Origin: Fluviicola sp.
GTDB taxonomy: Bacteria; Bacteroidota; Bacteroidia; Flavobacteriales_D; Crocinitomicaceae
Reading direction: 5' to 3'
Length of the DNA stretch: 7,604 nucleotides
Assembly: GCF_030151805.1 (NCBI RefSeq)
Contig: NZ_JASLCN010000336.1
Location: 1-7,604 of the forward strand
The number at the start of each line of letters is the position of its first letter. The first letter of the stretch is position 1. This document shows, piece by piece, positions 1-5,835 of this stretch. Position numbers and translations under genes: made by a program. The notes under the pieces are model-generated. The model saw nothing but the letters and a program-made list of their open reading frames with translations. It was not told where the DNA came from and searched no databases.

Positions 1-96
1 AAGCGTGGAGCAGTTCGTCGTGCACGTATCTTCTACTTCCGTGGTCTTACTGGAAAAGCAGCACGTATCAAAGAAAAAAGAAGCTTCTCTCACTAA
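1..96 (+). CDS. rplS: 50S ribosomal protein L19, C-terminal fragment
   Basis: This reading frame is open from the first base of the window and ends at TAA 94-96, giving the last 31 residues of the protein; the 5' part lies outside. The peptide KRGAVRRARIFYFRG followed by TGKAARIKEK matches the conserved C-terminal tail of bacterial L19, whose E. coli counterpart reads KRRGAVRKAKLYYLR then TGKAARIKER. L19 is a large-subunit protein at the 30S-50S interface. The short extension RSFSH after the conserved tail is lineage-specific. A strong intrinsic terminator follows after 26 nt, so this gene ends its transcription unit and the next gene is probably transcribed separately. Identification is by motif and is firm. 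Confidence 0.95.
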   Translation, partial: KRGAVRRARIFYFRGLTGKAARIKEKRSFSH

Positions 97-122
97 GCCG
101 AAGATTAATCTCGATATATCAG

Positions 123-152
123 ACCCTGACAGTTTTTGTCAGGGTTTTTTTT
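123..152 (+). terminator. intrinsic terminator of rplS
   Basis: An 8-bp perfect stem (ACCCTGAC at 123-130 with GTCAGGGT at 138-145) encloses a 7-nt loop and runs directly into a tract of eight T residues (145-152). This is a textbook Rho-independent terminator, 26 nt after the rplS stop. It separates the ribosomal gene from the peptidase gene downstream. Confidence 0.93.
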
Positions 153-186
153 GTTTTATGGCATCCATTTTGTAAATCACCAAGCC

Positions 187-984
187 ATGAGAAAATGTAC
201 CTTCCTCCTCTTCCCGCTCGTTTTGATACAAGCCTGTTCCGGACAAACGCCTGCCGGGTCAGAAAATCCTCAACGATCTGAAACTGCTTTACCTGCTCAA
301 CCGGAAATCAATCCGATCCAAACATTGTATGATCAATATAAAGACCGTACAAAACCGAGTACTTCTGTTGGAACAGTGAGCAAGGGAGGGTTGAAAAACG
401 GAAGGTTGTTTCCTTTCAACGGTCCGAACTTCGTCTATTTCGATTCGACCAGTTATTTGGAGAAGCATGCTTTTGTGCACCAGAAGGTCTACCAAACGGT
501 TCTGAATACCTATCAAAAATTCGAGCAACTTCTGCCTTCTTTTGAATTCGGATTAATGGAATGTTCCAACGAACACGGCGGAAAGATTTGGCCGCACCGC
601 ACGCATCAGAATGGTTTGAGTGTGGATTTCATGTCGCCTTTACTGAAAGACGGAATTTCCACAACGGATTTCAATTCTTTGGGATTGCCACATTACCTGA
701 TGGATTTTGATGACAACGGTGTTTATGCGGAAGATGAACGTTACCGGATAGATTTCAATCTCCTTGCCCGCCACCTGTTGGAGTTGAATGAACAAGCACA
801 CAAAAACGGGTTGAAGATTGAGAAGGTTATTCTGAAAATTGCCTTGAAGGATGAGTTGTTTGCAACGGAGTATGGCCGAAAACTAAAAAACAGCGGCATT
901 TATTTCGCGACGAAACTCAGTGAGTTGATTGATTGTTTGCACGATGATCATTATCATGTGGATTTTGGGATTTCAGAAAAATAA
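187..984 (+). CDS. lipoprotein zinc peptidase, MepA-like (LAS family)
   Basis: The product has 265 residues and is probably a penicillin-insensitive murein endopeptidase-like enzyme that cuts peptidoglycan cross-links, although its bond specificity cannot be read here. A hydrophobic signal segment (residues 5-16) ends in a lipobox-like IQAC, with Cys17 as the predicted lipidation site. A Ser/Pro/Thr-rich linker of about 40 residues follows. The catalytic domain carries the LAS pattern: His140 and Asp147 in HRTHQNGLSVD, spaced by seven residues, and a C-terminal DDHYHVDF with His255 and His257. The inferred zinc ligands are His140, Asp147 and His257. GLMECSNEHGGK (residues 122-133) resembles the GG region of MepA. 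ATG 187 was chosen because it starts the signal peptide exactly. The frame extends upstream to a TTG at 136, but that lies inside the rplS terminator. E. coli MepA is soluble and periplasmic, so the lipid anchor is a difference. It converges on the antiporter gene. Confidence 0.82.
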   Translation: MRKCTFLLFPLVLIQACSGQTPAGSENPQRSETALPAQPEINPIQTLYDQYKDRTKPSTSVGTVSKGGLKNGRLFPFNGPNFVYFDSTSYLEKHAFVHQKVYQTVLNTYQKFEQLLPSFEFGLMECSNEHGGKIWPHRTHQNGLSVDFMSPLLKDGISTTDFNSLGLPHYLMDFDDNGVYAEDERYRIDFNLLARHLLELNEQAHKNGLKIEKVILKIALKDELFATEYGRKLKNSGIYFATKLSELIDCLHDDHYHVDFGISEK

Positions 985-1014
985 TCCCTTTGTAGTTCTA
1001 CGATTTTCAAAATT

Positions 1015-1038
1015 GGCGTAATTCCGCAATATTACGTC
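1015..1038. other. small inverted repeat between convergent genes
   Basis: Within the 167-nt spacer between the two convergent 3' ends, CGTAAT (1017-1022) pairs with ATTACG (1031-1036) around an 8-nt loop, extended by one G-T and one G-C pair. No T-tract follows on either strand, so it is not a convincing terminator. It could be a weak bidirectional termination or 3'-end stabilising structure. Nothing else recognisable lies between 985 and 1151. Confidence 0.3.
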
Positions 1039-1151
1039 CTGAATTGTAAAGAATCATCCATTCTCAGACATTTACTCATTGGAAACAAAAGTATCACTAC
1101 TCAGTTCATCATTACAACACAAAATCCAAAAAAATTCAACTGACCTTCTGC

Positions 1152-2396
1152 CTACTTTTTAGCTTCCCGCTTTCTCCTTCCATAAACCAAACGGTAGAAC
1201 GGCATGCTAAATCCTGTTTTCACCAGGAAGAAAAACAACACGCAATAAACCGTACTGGAAAGAATGACCGCGAAACAGATAGATTGAATGATGGCACCGT
1301 CGGGATGACCTTGCTGAACGGGAAGTGTAGCAATAACAGCAGCTCCAAGGCCTTTCGGAATCATGAACGACATTACGGCTCTATCCAAAACCGGAGTTTC
1401 GGAAGAAATAACCAGCTTCACGACAATAATCCGAACGAGGTAAACGATGAATGTGATCAAAGCTCCCAACAAAAGCCAATCCATGCGATTGATCCGGATG
1501 CTGATTCCGATGAATACAAAGAAGAAAGTACGAAGCAGAAATACAATTTCACTGAAAAAGGCGCGTTCTTCTTCCGGCAAAACAATCCGTTGATTCGGAA
1601 CGATTTTTCGCAGGATTTTGGGTTCAAAATAGCTCAGGTTTCCGATTACGATTCCAAAGGTCAAAGCAGTTAAAGGACCACTGTAACCAAGGTATTCCGA
1701 AAGTCCGTACAAGAGAAATAAAAATGCCGGAGTGGAGAATTTGGTTGCTTTCAGTGTCGGCAGTTTATTGAGAATGAACGCCCAGAAAAGCGCTCCCAAA
1801 ACACCAAACACGATTGCCAGGATCAAAGAAGTAATGAATTGGGAAATCAGTGTTTTGACCGAGAAATCACCGGAGACCATTAAGCCCAGAATCGCCAGTG
1901 GAATGGCCAGAGTAAACACGTCCGTTTCAGCCGATTCAATGATAAGCGTGGTAGAAGTTTTGGGCTGTACATCGACCTTTTTCACCAAACCGACCACAAC
2001 CGCAGAAGAAGTTCCTCCCAAAGCAGATCCGATAAACAGGCTGGTTACCCAGGAAAGGTGGAAAATCTGATTACACAGAATAGAAATCGTTATGGTCGTA
2101 AAAAGAAACCCGATCGTAGTAATTCCCGCTGAATCCTTGAAAGATTTCCTGACTTCTGAGATTTTGAGGTCCGTTCCGCTTTCGAAAAGAATAAAGACCA
2201 ACACAAAATTGCTGAACAAAGAGCCGAATTGTCCGAAAGAATCCGGGTTGACAATATGAAACACCGGACCGAGCAAGATTCCCAGGAACATCAGCCCCAG
2301 TACATCCGGAATACTTCTTCGCTCGAAAACACCACTCAAAAAATGTCCGCAAAAGATAAAAAAACCGATCGTTATGATGATTACTGATGTCTCCAT
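1152..2396 (-). CDS. cation:proton antiporter, Na+/H+ exchanger-type transport domain only
   Basis: The product has 414 residues and is almost wholly hydrophobic, with about 11-13 membrane segments, matching the transport domain of monovalent cation:proton antiporters (CPA superfamily). It would exchange Na+ or K+ for protons across the inner membrane. Family landmarks in order are LGLMFLGILLGPV (residues 33-45, first helices), FESGTDL (71-77), the glycine/serine-rich GSALGGTSSAVVVG (123-136), the putative ion-binding ESAETD (154-159), LTFGIVIGN (245-253) and PKGLGAAVIATLP (347-359) near the end. Charged segments occur at 259-279 and at the extreme C-terminus (RRKREAKK). There is no TrkA-N/TrkA-C regulatory tail, so gating by nucleotide binding is unlikely. 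The usual ND or DD pair is TD here. ATG 2394-2396 lacks a Shine-Dalgarno, as is common in Bacteroidota. The gene diverges from the M28 peptidase gene and converges on the MepA-like gene, so it is probably monocistronic. The ion cannot be assigned. Confidence 0.87.
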   Translation of the reverse strand: METSVIIITIGFFIFCGHFLSGVFERRSIPDVLGLMFLGILLGPVFHIVNPDSFGQFGSLFSNFVLVFILFESGTDLKISEVRKSFKDSAGITTIGFLFTTITISILCNQIFHLSWVTSLFIGSALGGTSSAVVVGLVKKVDVQPKTSTTLIIESAETDVFTLAIPLAILGLMVSGDFSVKTLISQFITSLILAIVFGVLGALFWAFILNKLPTLKATKFSTPAFLFLLYGLSEYLGYSGPLTALTFGIVIGNLSYFEPKILRKIVPNQRIVLPEEERAFFSEIVFLLRTFFFVFIGISIRINRMDWLLLGALITFIVYLVRIIVVKLVISSETPVLDRAVMSFMIPKGLGAAVIATLPVQQGHPDGAIIQSICFAVILSSTVYCVLFFFLVKTGFSMPFYRLVYGRRKREAKK

Positions 2397-2523
2397 AAAC
2401 TGAGTGTTAAGTGAGTGAAAATCCGCATTACCTCATTCGAATAAAAGCTAAAAATGAAACTTAAACTGTGTGAATCGCCCGGATTGAAAATAAGTCATTT
2501 AACTTCGTCAAAAAACAATCGGC

Positions 2524-3444
2524 ATGAAAAAGTCCATTTTGTTAACTCTTTTTACAATTCCGGCACTGACCTGTTTTACCCAGATCCGCACATCTGAATC
2601 AGATACCATCCGCATCAAAAAGCTGCTTACGGAACTCACAAAAACCTCCAAACCACGCAATTATCAGAACGTGGATCAACTGAACGAAACGGCTTCTTTT
2701 ATCTTTGAGCAATTCCAACAAAGTGCAGATACTGTTTTCTATCAAACGTACCTGGTTCGTGGTATTACCTACAAAAACGTCATTGCCCGTTTTGGAGATG
2801 CACAATCAGAACGCCTGATCATCGGAGCTCATTACGATGTTTGCGGCAACCAGGAAGGCGCGGATGACAATGCTTCAGGGATTGTTGGGTTACTGGAATT
2901 GGCGCGCATGCTCAAAGAGCAAAAAACACAAAAAAGCGTCGAATTGGTGGCATATACGCTCGAAGAACCGCCGTATTTCAGAACGGAATACATGGGAAGT
3001 TTTATTCATGCCAAATCACTCAAAGATTCCAATGCCAAAGTTTCGGGAATGATCTGCCTGGAAATGATCGGTTATTTCAAAGACGAAAAACGCACACAGG
3101 ATTACCCCATTGGTTTTCTGAAACTCTTTTATGGCTCCAGAGGAAATTACATCACGGTTGTCAACAAATTCAGCAAGGGAAAAGCGGCACGCAAATTCAC
3201 CAAAAAGATGGACCGGTTTACGACTTTACCTGTCAAGAAATTCAACGGACCGAAATCACTTACCGGAATCGACTTTTCGGACCATTTAAATTACTGGAAA
3301 ATGGGTTACAGCGCCTGCATGGTAACAGATACAGCATTTTACCGGAACAAAAATTATCATCAAAAAACGGATGAGATGGGAACACTGAATATTTCCAAAA
3401 TGGCAAGCGTTATCAATGGTATTTTTTTAAGTATCTTAGCTTAA
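2524..3444 (+). CDS. secreted M28-family zinc peptidase
   Basis: The product has 306 residues and is probably an extracytoplasmic aminopeptidase or related hydrolase. Residues 1-19 form a typical signal peptide (KK, then a hydrophobic core); Cys17 follows Thr rather than Gly/Ala/Ser, so signal peptidase I processing is more likely than lipidation. The M28 two-zinc site is readable in order: His103 in GAHYD, Asp114 in ADDNASG (bridging ligand), Glu147/Glu148 in YTLEEPPYF (catalytic base and ligand), Glu180 in LEMIGY where many relatives have Asp, and His279 in NYHQKTD. All metal and catalytic positions appear intact. Length suits a bare catalytic domain without PA or sorting domains. The start at ATG 2524 places the signal peptide at the N-terminus. 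A Kazal-type inhibitor gene follows after 11 nt, suggesting one transcript. The substrate, whether N-terminal residues, dipeptides or glutaminyl cyclisation as in some M28 relatives, cannot be told. Confidence 0.87.
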   Translation: MKKSILLTLFTIPALTCFTQIRTSESDTIRIKKLLTELTKTSKPRNYQNVDQLNETASFIFEQFQQSADTVFYQTYLVRGITYKNVIARFGDAQSERLIIGAHYDVCGNQEGADDNASGIVGLLELARMLKEQKTQKSVELVAYTLEEPPYFRTEYMGSFIHAKSLKDSNAKVSGMICLEMIGYFKDEKRTQDYPIGFLKLFYGSRGNYITVVNKFSKGKAARKFTKKMDRFTTLPVKKFNGPKSLTGIDFSDHLNYWKMGYSACMVTDTAFYRNKNYHQKTDEMGTLNISKMASVINGIFLSILA

Positions 3445-3455
3445 ATTCTTAGATT

Positions 3456-3665
3456 ATGAAGATCTTACTATTCTCATCGATTCTCGCAGTCAGTGCAGCA
3501 AAAGGCTGCAGCAAAGAAGATTGCACTGAAAAAGTCAAAGAAGATTGTGTTTGTACGATGCAATACGATCCTGTTTGCGGTTGTAACCAAAAAACATATT
3601 CGAATGCCTGTACAGCGCAATGCCACGGAATTACGAAGTATGTGAAGGGGGAATGCCCGAAATAA
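3456..3665 (+). CDS. small exported Kazal-type serine protease inhibitor
   Basis: The product has 69 residues, with an N-terminal hydrophobic export segment (residues 2-15) and then a nine-cysteine region. The Kazal signature C-x7-C-x6-Y-x3-C-x3-C is met exactly by Cys33, Cys41, Tyr48, Cys52 and Cys56, followed by Cys67. The reactive loop Cys33-Thr-Met-Gln-Tyr-Asp-Pro-Val-Cys41 aligns residue for residue with the ovomucoid third-domain loop CTLEYRPLC, placing Met35 at P1. That favours chymotrypsin-, elastase- or subtilisin-like targets (inference). Cys31 and Cys43 form an extra pair relative to classical Kazal domains. Cys18 in AAKGC could be a lipidation site with an atypical lipobox (Lys at -2). 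The gene sits 11 nt after the M28 peptidase, which as a metallopeptidase is not an obvious target, so the inhibitor may guard the cell surface against host, predator or competitor serine proteases. The spacing between the last two cysteines (10 residues) is shorter than in animal Kazal domains. Confidence 0.85.
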   Translation: MKILLFSSILAVSAAKGCSKEDCTEKVKEDCVCTMQYDPVCGCNQKTYSNACTAQCHGITKYVKGECPK

Positions 3666-3670
3666 TTGAA

Positions 3671-3704
3671 AATTGAAAAGGTAAAAGTCAAAAACTTTTC
3701 AATT
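3671..3704 (+). terminator. AT-rich hairpin, candidate terminator after the Kazal gene
   Basis: A perfect 10-bp inverted repeat (AATTGAAAAG at 3671-3680, CTTTTCAATT at 3695-3704) with a 14-nt loop begins 5 nt after the Kazal stop codon. The next bases are T-rich (CTCACTTTTAAATTTATT) rather than a pure T-run, and the stem has only two G-C pairs, so termination would be partial at best. An alternative inner 6-bp stem (AAAAGT 3683-3688 with ACTTTT 3694-3699) shares the right arm. The left arm lies in a short direct repeat of ATTGAAA. Confidence 0.4.
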
Positions 3705-3724
3705 CTCACTTTTAAATTTATTCA

Positions 3725-4126
3725 ATGACAGCTTTAGAAACAGTAACTGCATATTACAACGCTTTTAACGCACGCAACTGGAATGATATGTTGGCTTTGG
3801 TCGACGAAAATATTACACACGAACCCAACCAGGGAACTCCGCGGATCGGGAAGAAATTGTTTACCGAGTTCATGCAGCACATGGATGAAAGTTACTCTGA
3901 AACACTCAAAGACATCGTTCTTTTTTCTTCTACTCATGAAGGACGGATTGCCGCTGAGTTTGTGGTTCACGGAACTTACAAAAAAGCAGAAGAAGGTTTG
4001 CCACCTGCACACGGACAATCTTACGTTCTTCCGGCGGCGGCATTTCTGGAAGTTCAGAATGGAAAAATCACCCGGGTTACGACTTACTATAACCTGGAAT
4101 TATGGATCGAATTGGTTTCAAAATAA
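3725..4126 (+). CDS. ketosteroid isomerase-related, SnoaL/NTF2-like protein
   Basis: The product has 133 residues, cytoplasmic, without signal peptide, and of the usual length for this group. It matches the steroid delta-isomerase-related family of the NTF2-like fold. Helical N-terminus VTAYYNAFNARNWNDMLAL (7-25) is followed by the conserved HEPNQGTPRIGK (32-43), AAEFVVHGTY (76-85), GLPPAHGQSYVLPAAAF (91-107) and the C-terminal NGKITRVTTYYNLELW (112-127). Members form a conical pocket that binds small hydrophobic or acyl substrates. True ketosteroid isomerase uses Tyr and two acidic residues; equivalents are not certain here, although His32-Glu33 lie where the catalytic Asp would be expected. 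It is the first gene of a tightly packed trio with a GNAT acetyltransferase (3-nt gap) and a carbon-nitrogen hydrolase, so it probably acts on the same compound. No steroid role should be assumed. The family call is firm; the substrate is unknown. Confidence 0.8.
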   Translation: MTALETVTAYYNAFNARNWNDMLALVDENITHEPNQGTPRIGKKLFTEFMQHMDESYSETLKDIVLFSSTHEGRIAAEFVVHGTYKKAEEGLPPAHGQSYVLPAAAFLEVQNGKITRVTTYYNLELWIELVSK

Positions 4127-4129
4127 ATT

Positions 4130-4720
4130 GTGAGCAGCTTACGACGTGAATTAGCCCTTGGATTTGAGATCGCAGAATTGATTCCCCAACTGAGTCAGTT
4201 ACGGATGGATGTTTTTCATGAATTTCCCTACCTGTATGAAGGTTCGCTGGAATACGAAAAAAATTACCTGCAGATTTACACTCACAATCCGTTGAGTTTG
4301 GTTTATGCCGTGTTTGATGGCGATCAGATGGTGGGTGCAACTACCGGGATGCCTTTAATCGCAGAATCCATTGAAATTCAACAACCCTTTATAGACCGCG
4401 GATTAAATCTCCAGGAGATTTTCTATTTCGGTGAAAGCATTCTTTTACCGCCGTATCGCGGTCAGGGGATCGGACACCAGTTTTTTGACATCCGCGAAAA
4501 ACACGCACTGGAACACGGATTCAGAGTGACCACATTTTGCTCGGTCGTCCGACCTGCAGATCATCCGTTAAGACCGGAAGCGTATCGTCCGAACAACGAT
4601 TTCTGGAAGAAACGCGGCTACATCGAACAGGATTACTACTGCCAGATGTCGTGGCTCGACAGAAACGAAACAAAAGAAACTGAAAAAGAATTGATTTTTT
4701 GGAAAAGAGAATGGAGGTAA
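4130..4720 (+). CDS. GNAT-family N-acetyltransferase
   Basis: The product has 196 residues and is predicted to transfer an acetyl or acyl group from CoA to an amine of an unidentified small molecule or protein. The acetyl-CoA pyrophosphate-binding motif A is RGQGIG (residues 110-115), preceded by the beta-strand FGESILLPPY and followed by the helix HQFFDIREKHA. The N-terminal strand-helix carries RMDVFHEFPYLYEGS (25-39), a hallmark of one GNAT subgroup, and YAVFDGDQMVGATTGMPL (59-76) forms the central hairpin. A C-terminal AYRPNNDFWKKRGY (151-164) fits the motif B region. The start is GTG 4130, 3 nt after the preceding stop; no ATG precedes the conserved N-terminus in this frame. The last 10 nt overlap the next gene, so translation of all three is likely coupled. 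The tail after about residue 177 is charged and could be a linker remnant if the pair was once fused (inference). Confidence 0.85.
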   Translation: MSSLRRELALGFEIAELIPQLSQLRMDVFHEFPYLYEGSLEYEKNYLQIYTHNPLSLVYAVFDGDQMVGATTGMPLIAESIEIQQPFIDRGLNLQEIFYFGESILLPPYRGQGIGHQFFDIREKHALEHGFRVTTFCSVVRPADHPLRPEAYRPNNDFWKKRGYIEQDYYCQMSWLDRNETKETEKELIFWKREWR

Positions 4721-5628
4721 CACTTGCTTTGGCTCAATATCCGATCACCGCGCATCATTCATTGGAAGATTGGAAAAATCACACGGAAAAATGGATCTCT
4801 GAGGCGGTTTCCCAAGGGGCGCAAATTCTCACGTTTCCGGAATACGGAAGCATGGAACTGACTTCGTTGTTTCCCCGGGAAGTTCGTGATGATCTGAAAC
4901 TTCAGATTGATCATTTACAAGAGTTACTCCCCTTCTTTATTGAGACGTTTCAAACTTTCGCTCAAACATACAACTGTGTCATCGTTGCACCGAGTTTCCC
5001 AGTTACTTTACCGGATAAAACTGTCAATCGTTGTTTTGTCTTCACTCAAACGGATTATTCCTACCAGGACAAGCATTTCATGACGCGTTTTGAAGATGAA
5101 TCCTGGGGAATTTCTTCTTCTGACGGTATTTTGCGCTTATTCGAAACTCCTATCGGAACCTTTGGTGTTCAGATTTGCTTCGACATTGAATTTCCGCTTG
5201 GCGGACAGTTACTGGCAGAAGCCGGAGCACAGTTTATCCTTGTTCCATCTTGTACGGAAACCTTAAAAGGTGCTACACGTGTACACATCGGGGCGCGGGC
5301 GCGGGCCATGGAGCAGCAAATTTATACCGGCGTTTCACAAACTGTCGGAGACGCACTTTGGTCGCCAGCTGTGGACATCAATTACGGCTACACAGCTATT
5401 TATTCCTCTCCCGACGGCGATTTTCCCGACGAAGGAATCCTGGTGCTTACCGCAGCTCAAAATCCGGGTTGGTTGATTCACACATTGGATCTTTCCAAAA
5501 ACGAAGAGATTCGTGAAAACGGGCAGGTTCTGAATTTCAAACACAGTCAAAGCCAGAAAATCCGGGATGGAAAAAGCAGTGTGGAAGTTGTTGTGATGAA
5601 GGAACCCGTTTTGAATTCGTCGTTTTAA
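4711..5628 (+). CDS. carbon-nitrogen hydrolase (nitrilase superfamily, RimI-associated class)
   Basis: The product has 305 residues and is a cytoplasmic amidase- or nitrilase-type enzyme hydrolysing a C-N bond other than a peptide bond. The catalytic triad is visible: Glu44 in TFPEYG, Lys121 in DKHFMTRFE, and the nucleophile Cys156 in QICFDIEFP. Glu128 matches the additional structural/catalytic Glu of the superfamily. RARAMEQQIYTGVSQTVG (residues 196-213) is the usual post-nucleophile region. The sequence most resembles the nitrilase class whose members are sometimes fused to an N-terminal RimI/GNAT domain, as in Bacillus YhcX (family knowledge from memory). Here the acetyltransferase is a separate gene immediately upstream, overlapping by 10 nt. 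ATG 4711 was chosen over TTG 4699 because MEVTLALAQYP begins the first beta-strand directly and a purine-rich GGAAAAGAG lies immediately upstream. A likely combined role is acylation and deacylation of one metabolite; this is inference. Confidence 0.87.
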   Translation: MEVTLALAQYPITAHHSLEDWKNHTEKWISEAVSQGAQILTFPEYGSMELTSLFPREVRDDLKLQIDHLQELLPFFIETFQTFAQTYNCVIVAPSFPVTLPDKTVNRCFVFTQTDYSYQDKHFMTRFEDESWGISSSDGILRLFETPIGTFGVQICFDIEFPLGGQLLAEAGAQFILVPSCTETLKGATRVHIGARARAMEQQIYTGVSQTVGDALWSPAVDINYGYTAIYSSPDGDFPDEGILVLTAAQNPGWLIHTLDLSKNEEIRENGQVLNFKHSQSQKIRDGKSSVEVVVMKEPVLNSSF

Positions 5629-5663
5629 GATTTTCCAGGTACACTATTGTGATTTATTAGTTA

Positions 5664-5690
5664 ACCACATAGAAACCATAGACCAAATAG
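5664..5690 (+). repeat. three tandem 9-nt units (ACCACATAG-like)
   Basis: Three degenerate 9-mers lie head to tail: ACCACATAG (5664-5672), AAACCATAG (5673-5681) and ACCAAATAG (5682-5690). All end in ATAG with an upstream CA-rich half. Such 9-nt periodic intergenic arrays, often starting TTAACCACATAG, recur in many Bacteroidota genomes (recollection, not checked). Function is unknown. Confidence 0.55.
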
Positions 5691-5734
5691 TTTTTAAATC
5701 TCTAAAAAAACGAATTTTCCTTTGGGGATAGAAC

Positions 5735-5757
5735 GATTGAAAAATTTCTTTTGAATC
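5735..5757. repeat. imperfect inverted repeat
   Basis: GATTGAAAA (5735-5743) and TTTTGAATC (5749-5757) form eight pairs and one G-G mismatch around a 5-nt loop. It lies between the two 9-nt arrays. It is AT-rich and without a following T-run, so it is a weak structure rather than a clear terminator. Confidence 0.35.
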
Positions 5758-5809
5758 AAATTAGTACAAAAGTATCAGTCACTAATTAAAGTCGAACCAT
5801 TCTAAGTAA

Positions 5810-5835
5810 CCTCTGCGTCCTTTGCACCTTTGCGT
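5810..5835 (-). repeat. three ~9-nt units (ACGCAAAGG-like) in opposite orientation
   Basis: Read on the minus strand, the units are ACGCAAAGG (5835-5827), TGCAAAGG (5826-5819, one base short) and ACGCAGAGG (5818-5810). They share the A-C-x-C-A-x-A-x-G pattern with the array at 5664-5690 but point the other way, so the two arrays face each other across about 120 nt. This resembles widespread GCAAAGG-type intergenic repeats; mobility or function cannot be shown from one copy. Confidence 0.55.

Noticed and set aside
136..186. TTG-initiated N-terminal extension of the MepA-like gene
   Set aside because: It begins inside the loop and right arm of the rplS terminator, and it would bury the signal peptide that starts cleanly at ATG 187.
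1284..2352. Open frames antisense to or out of frame with the antiporter (1284-1673 +, 1732-2070 +, 2071-2352 -)
   Set aside because: Their translations have low-complexity or unnatural composition and no motif, while the 1152-2396 minus frame encodes a coherent transporter over the whole span.
2443..2450. TAGCTTTT on the minus strand as a -7 element for the antiporter gene
   Set aside because: No TTG lies 17-23 nt upstream on that strand, and the region is AT-rich enough for chance matches.
2484..2507. Possible promoter upstream of the M28 gene (TTG 2484-2486, TAACTTCG 2500-2507)
   Set aside because: The spacing of 13 nt is too short and the -7 element has a mismatch in the TTTG part, so it is not supported.
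3713..3720. TAAATTTA as a -7 promoter element for the enzyme trio
   Set aside because: It would place the transcription start at or beyond the start codon at 3725, and no upstream TTG is present at suitable spacing.
3783..4133. 116-codon plus-strand frame inside the ketosteroid-isomerase-like gene
   Set aside because: It is the +1 shadow of a gene with clear family motifs; its composition is Trp/Phe/Lys-rich and not protein-like.
4699..4710. TTG start four codons upstream for the carbon-nitrogen hydrolase
   Set aside because: ATG 4711 gives the expected N-terminus of the first beta-strand and has a purine-rich stretch immediately upstream; the added MEKR is not typical of the family.
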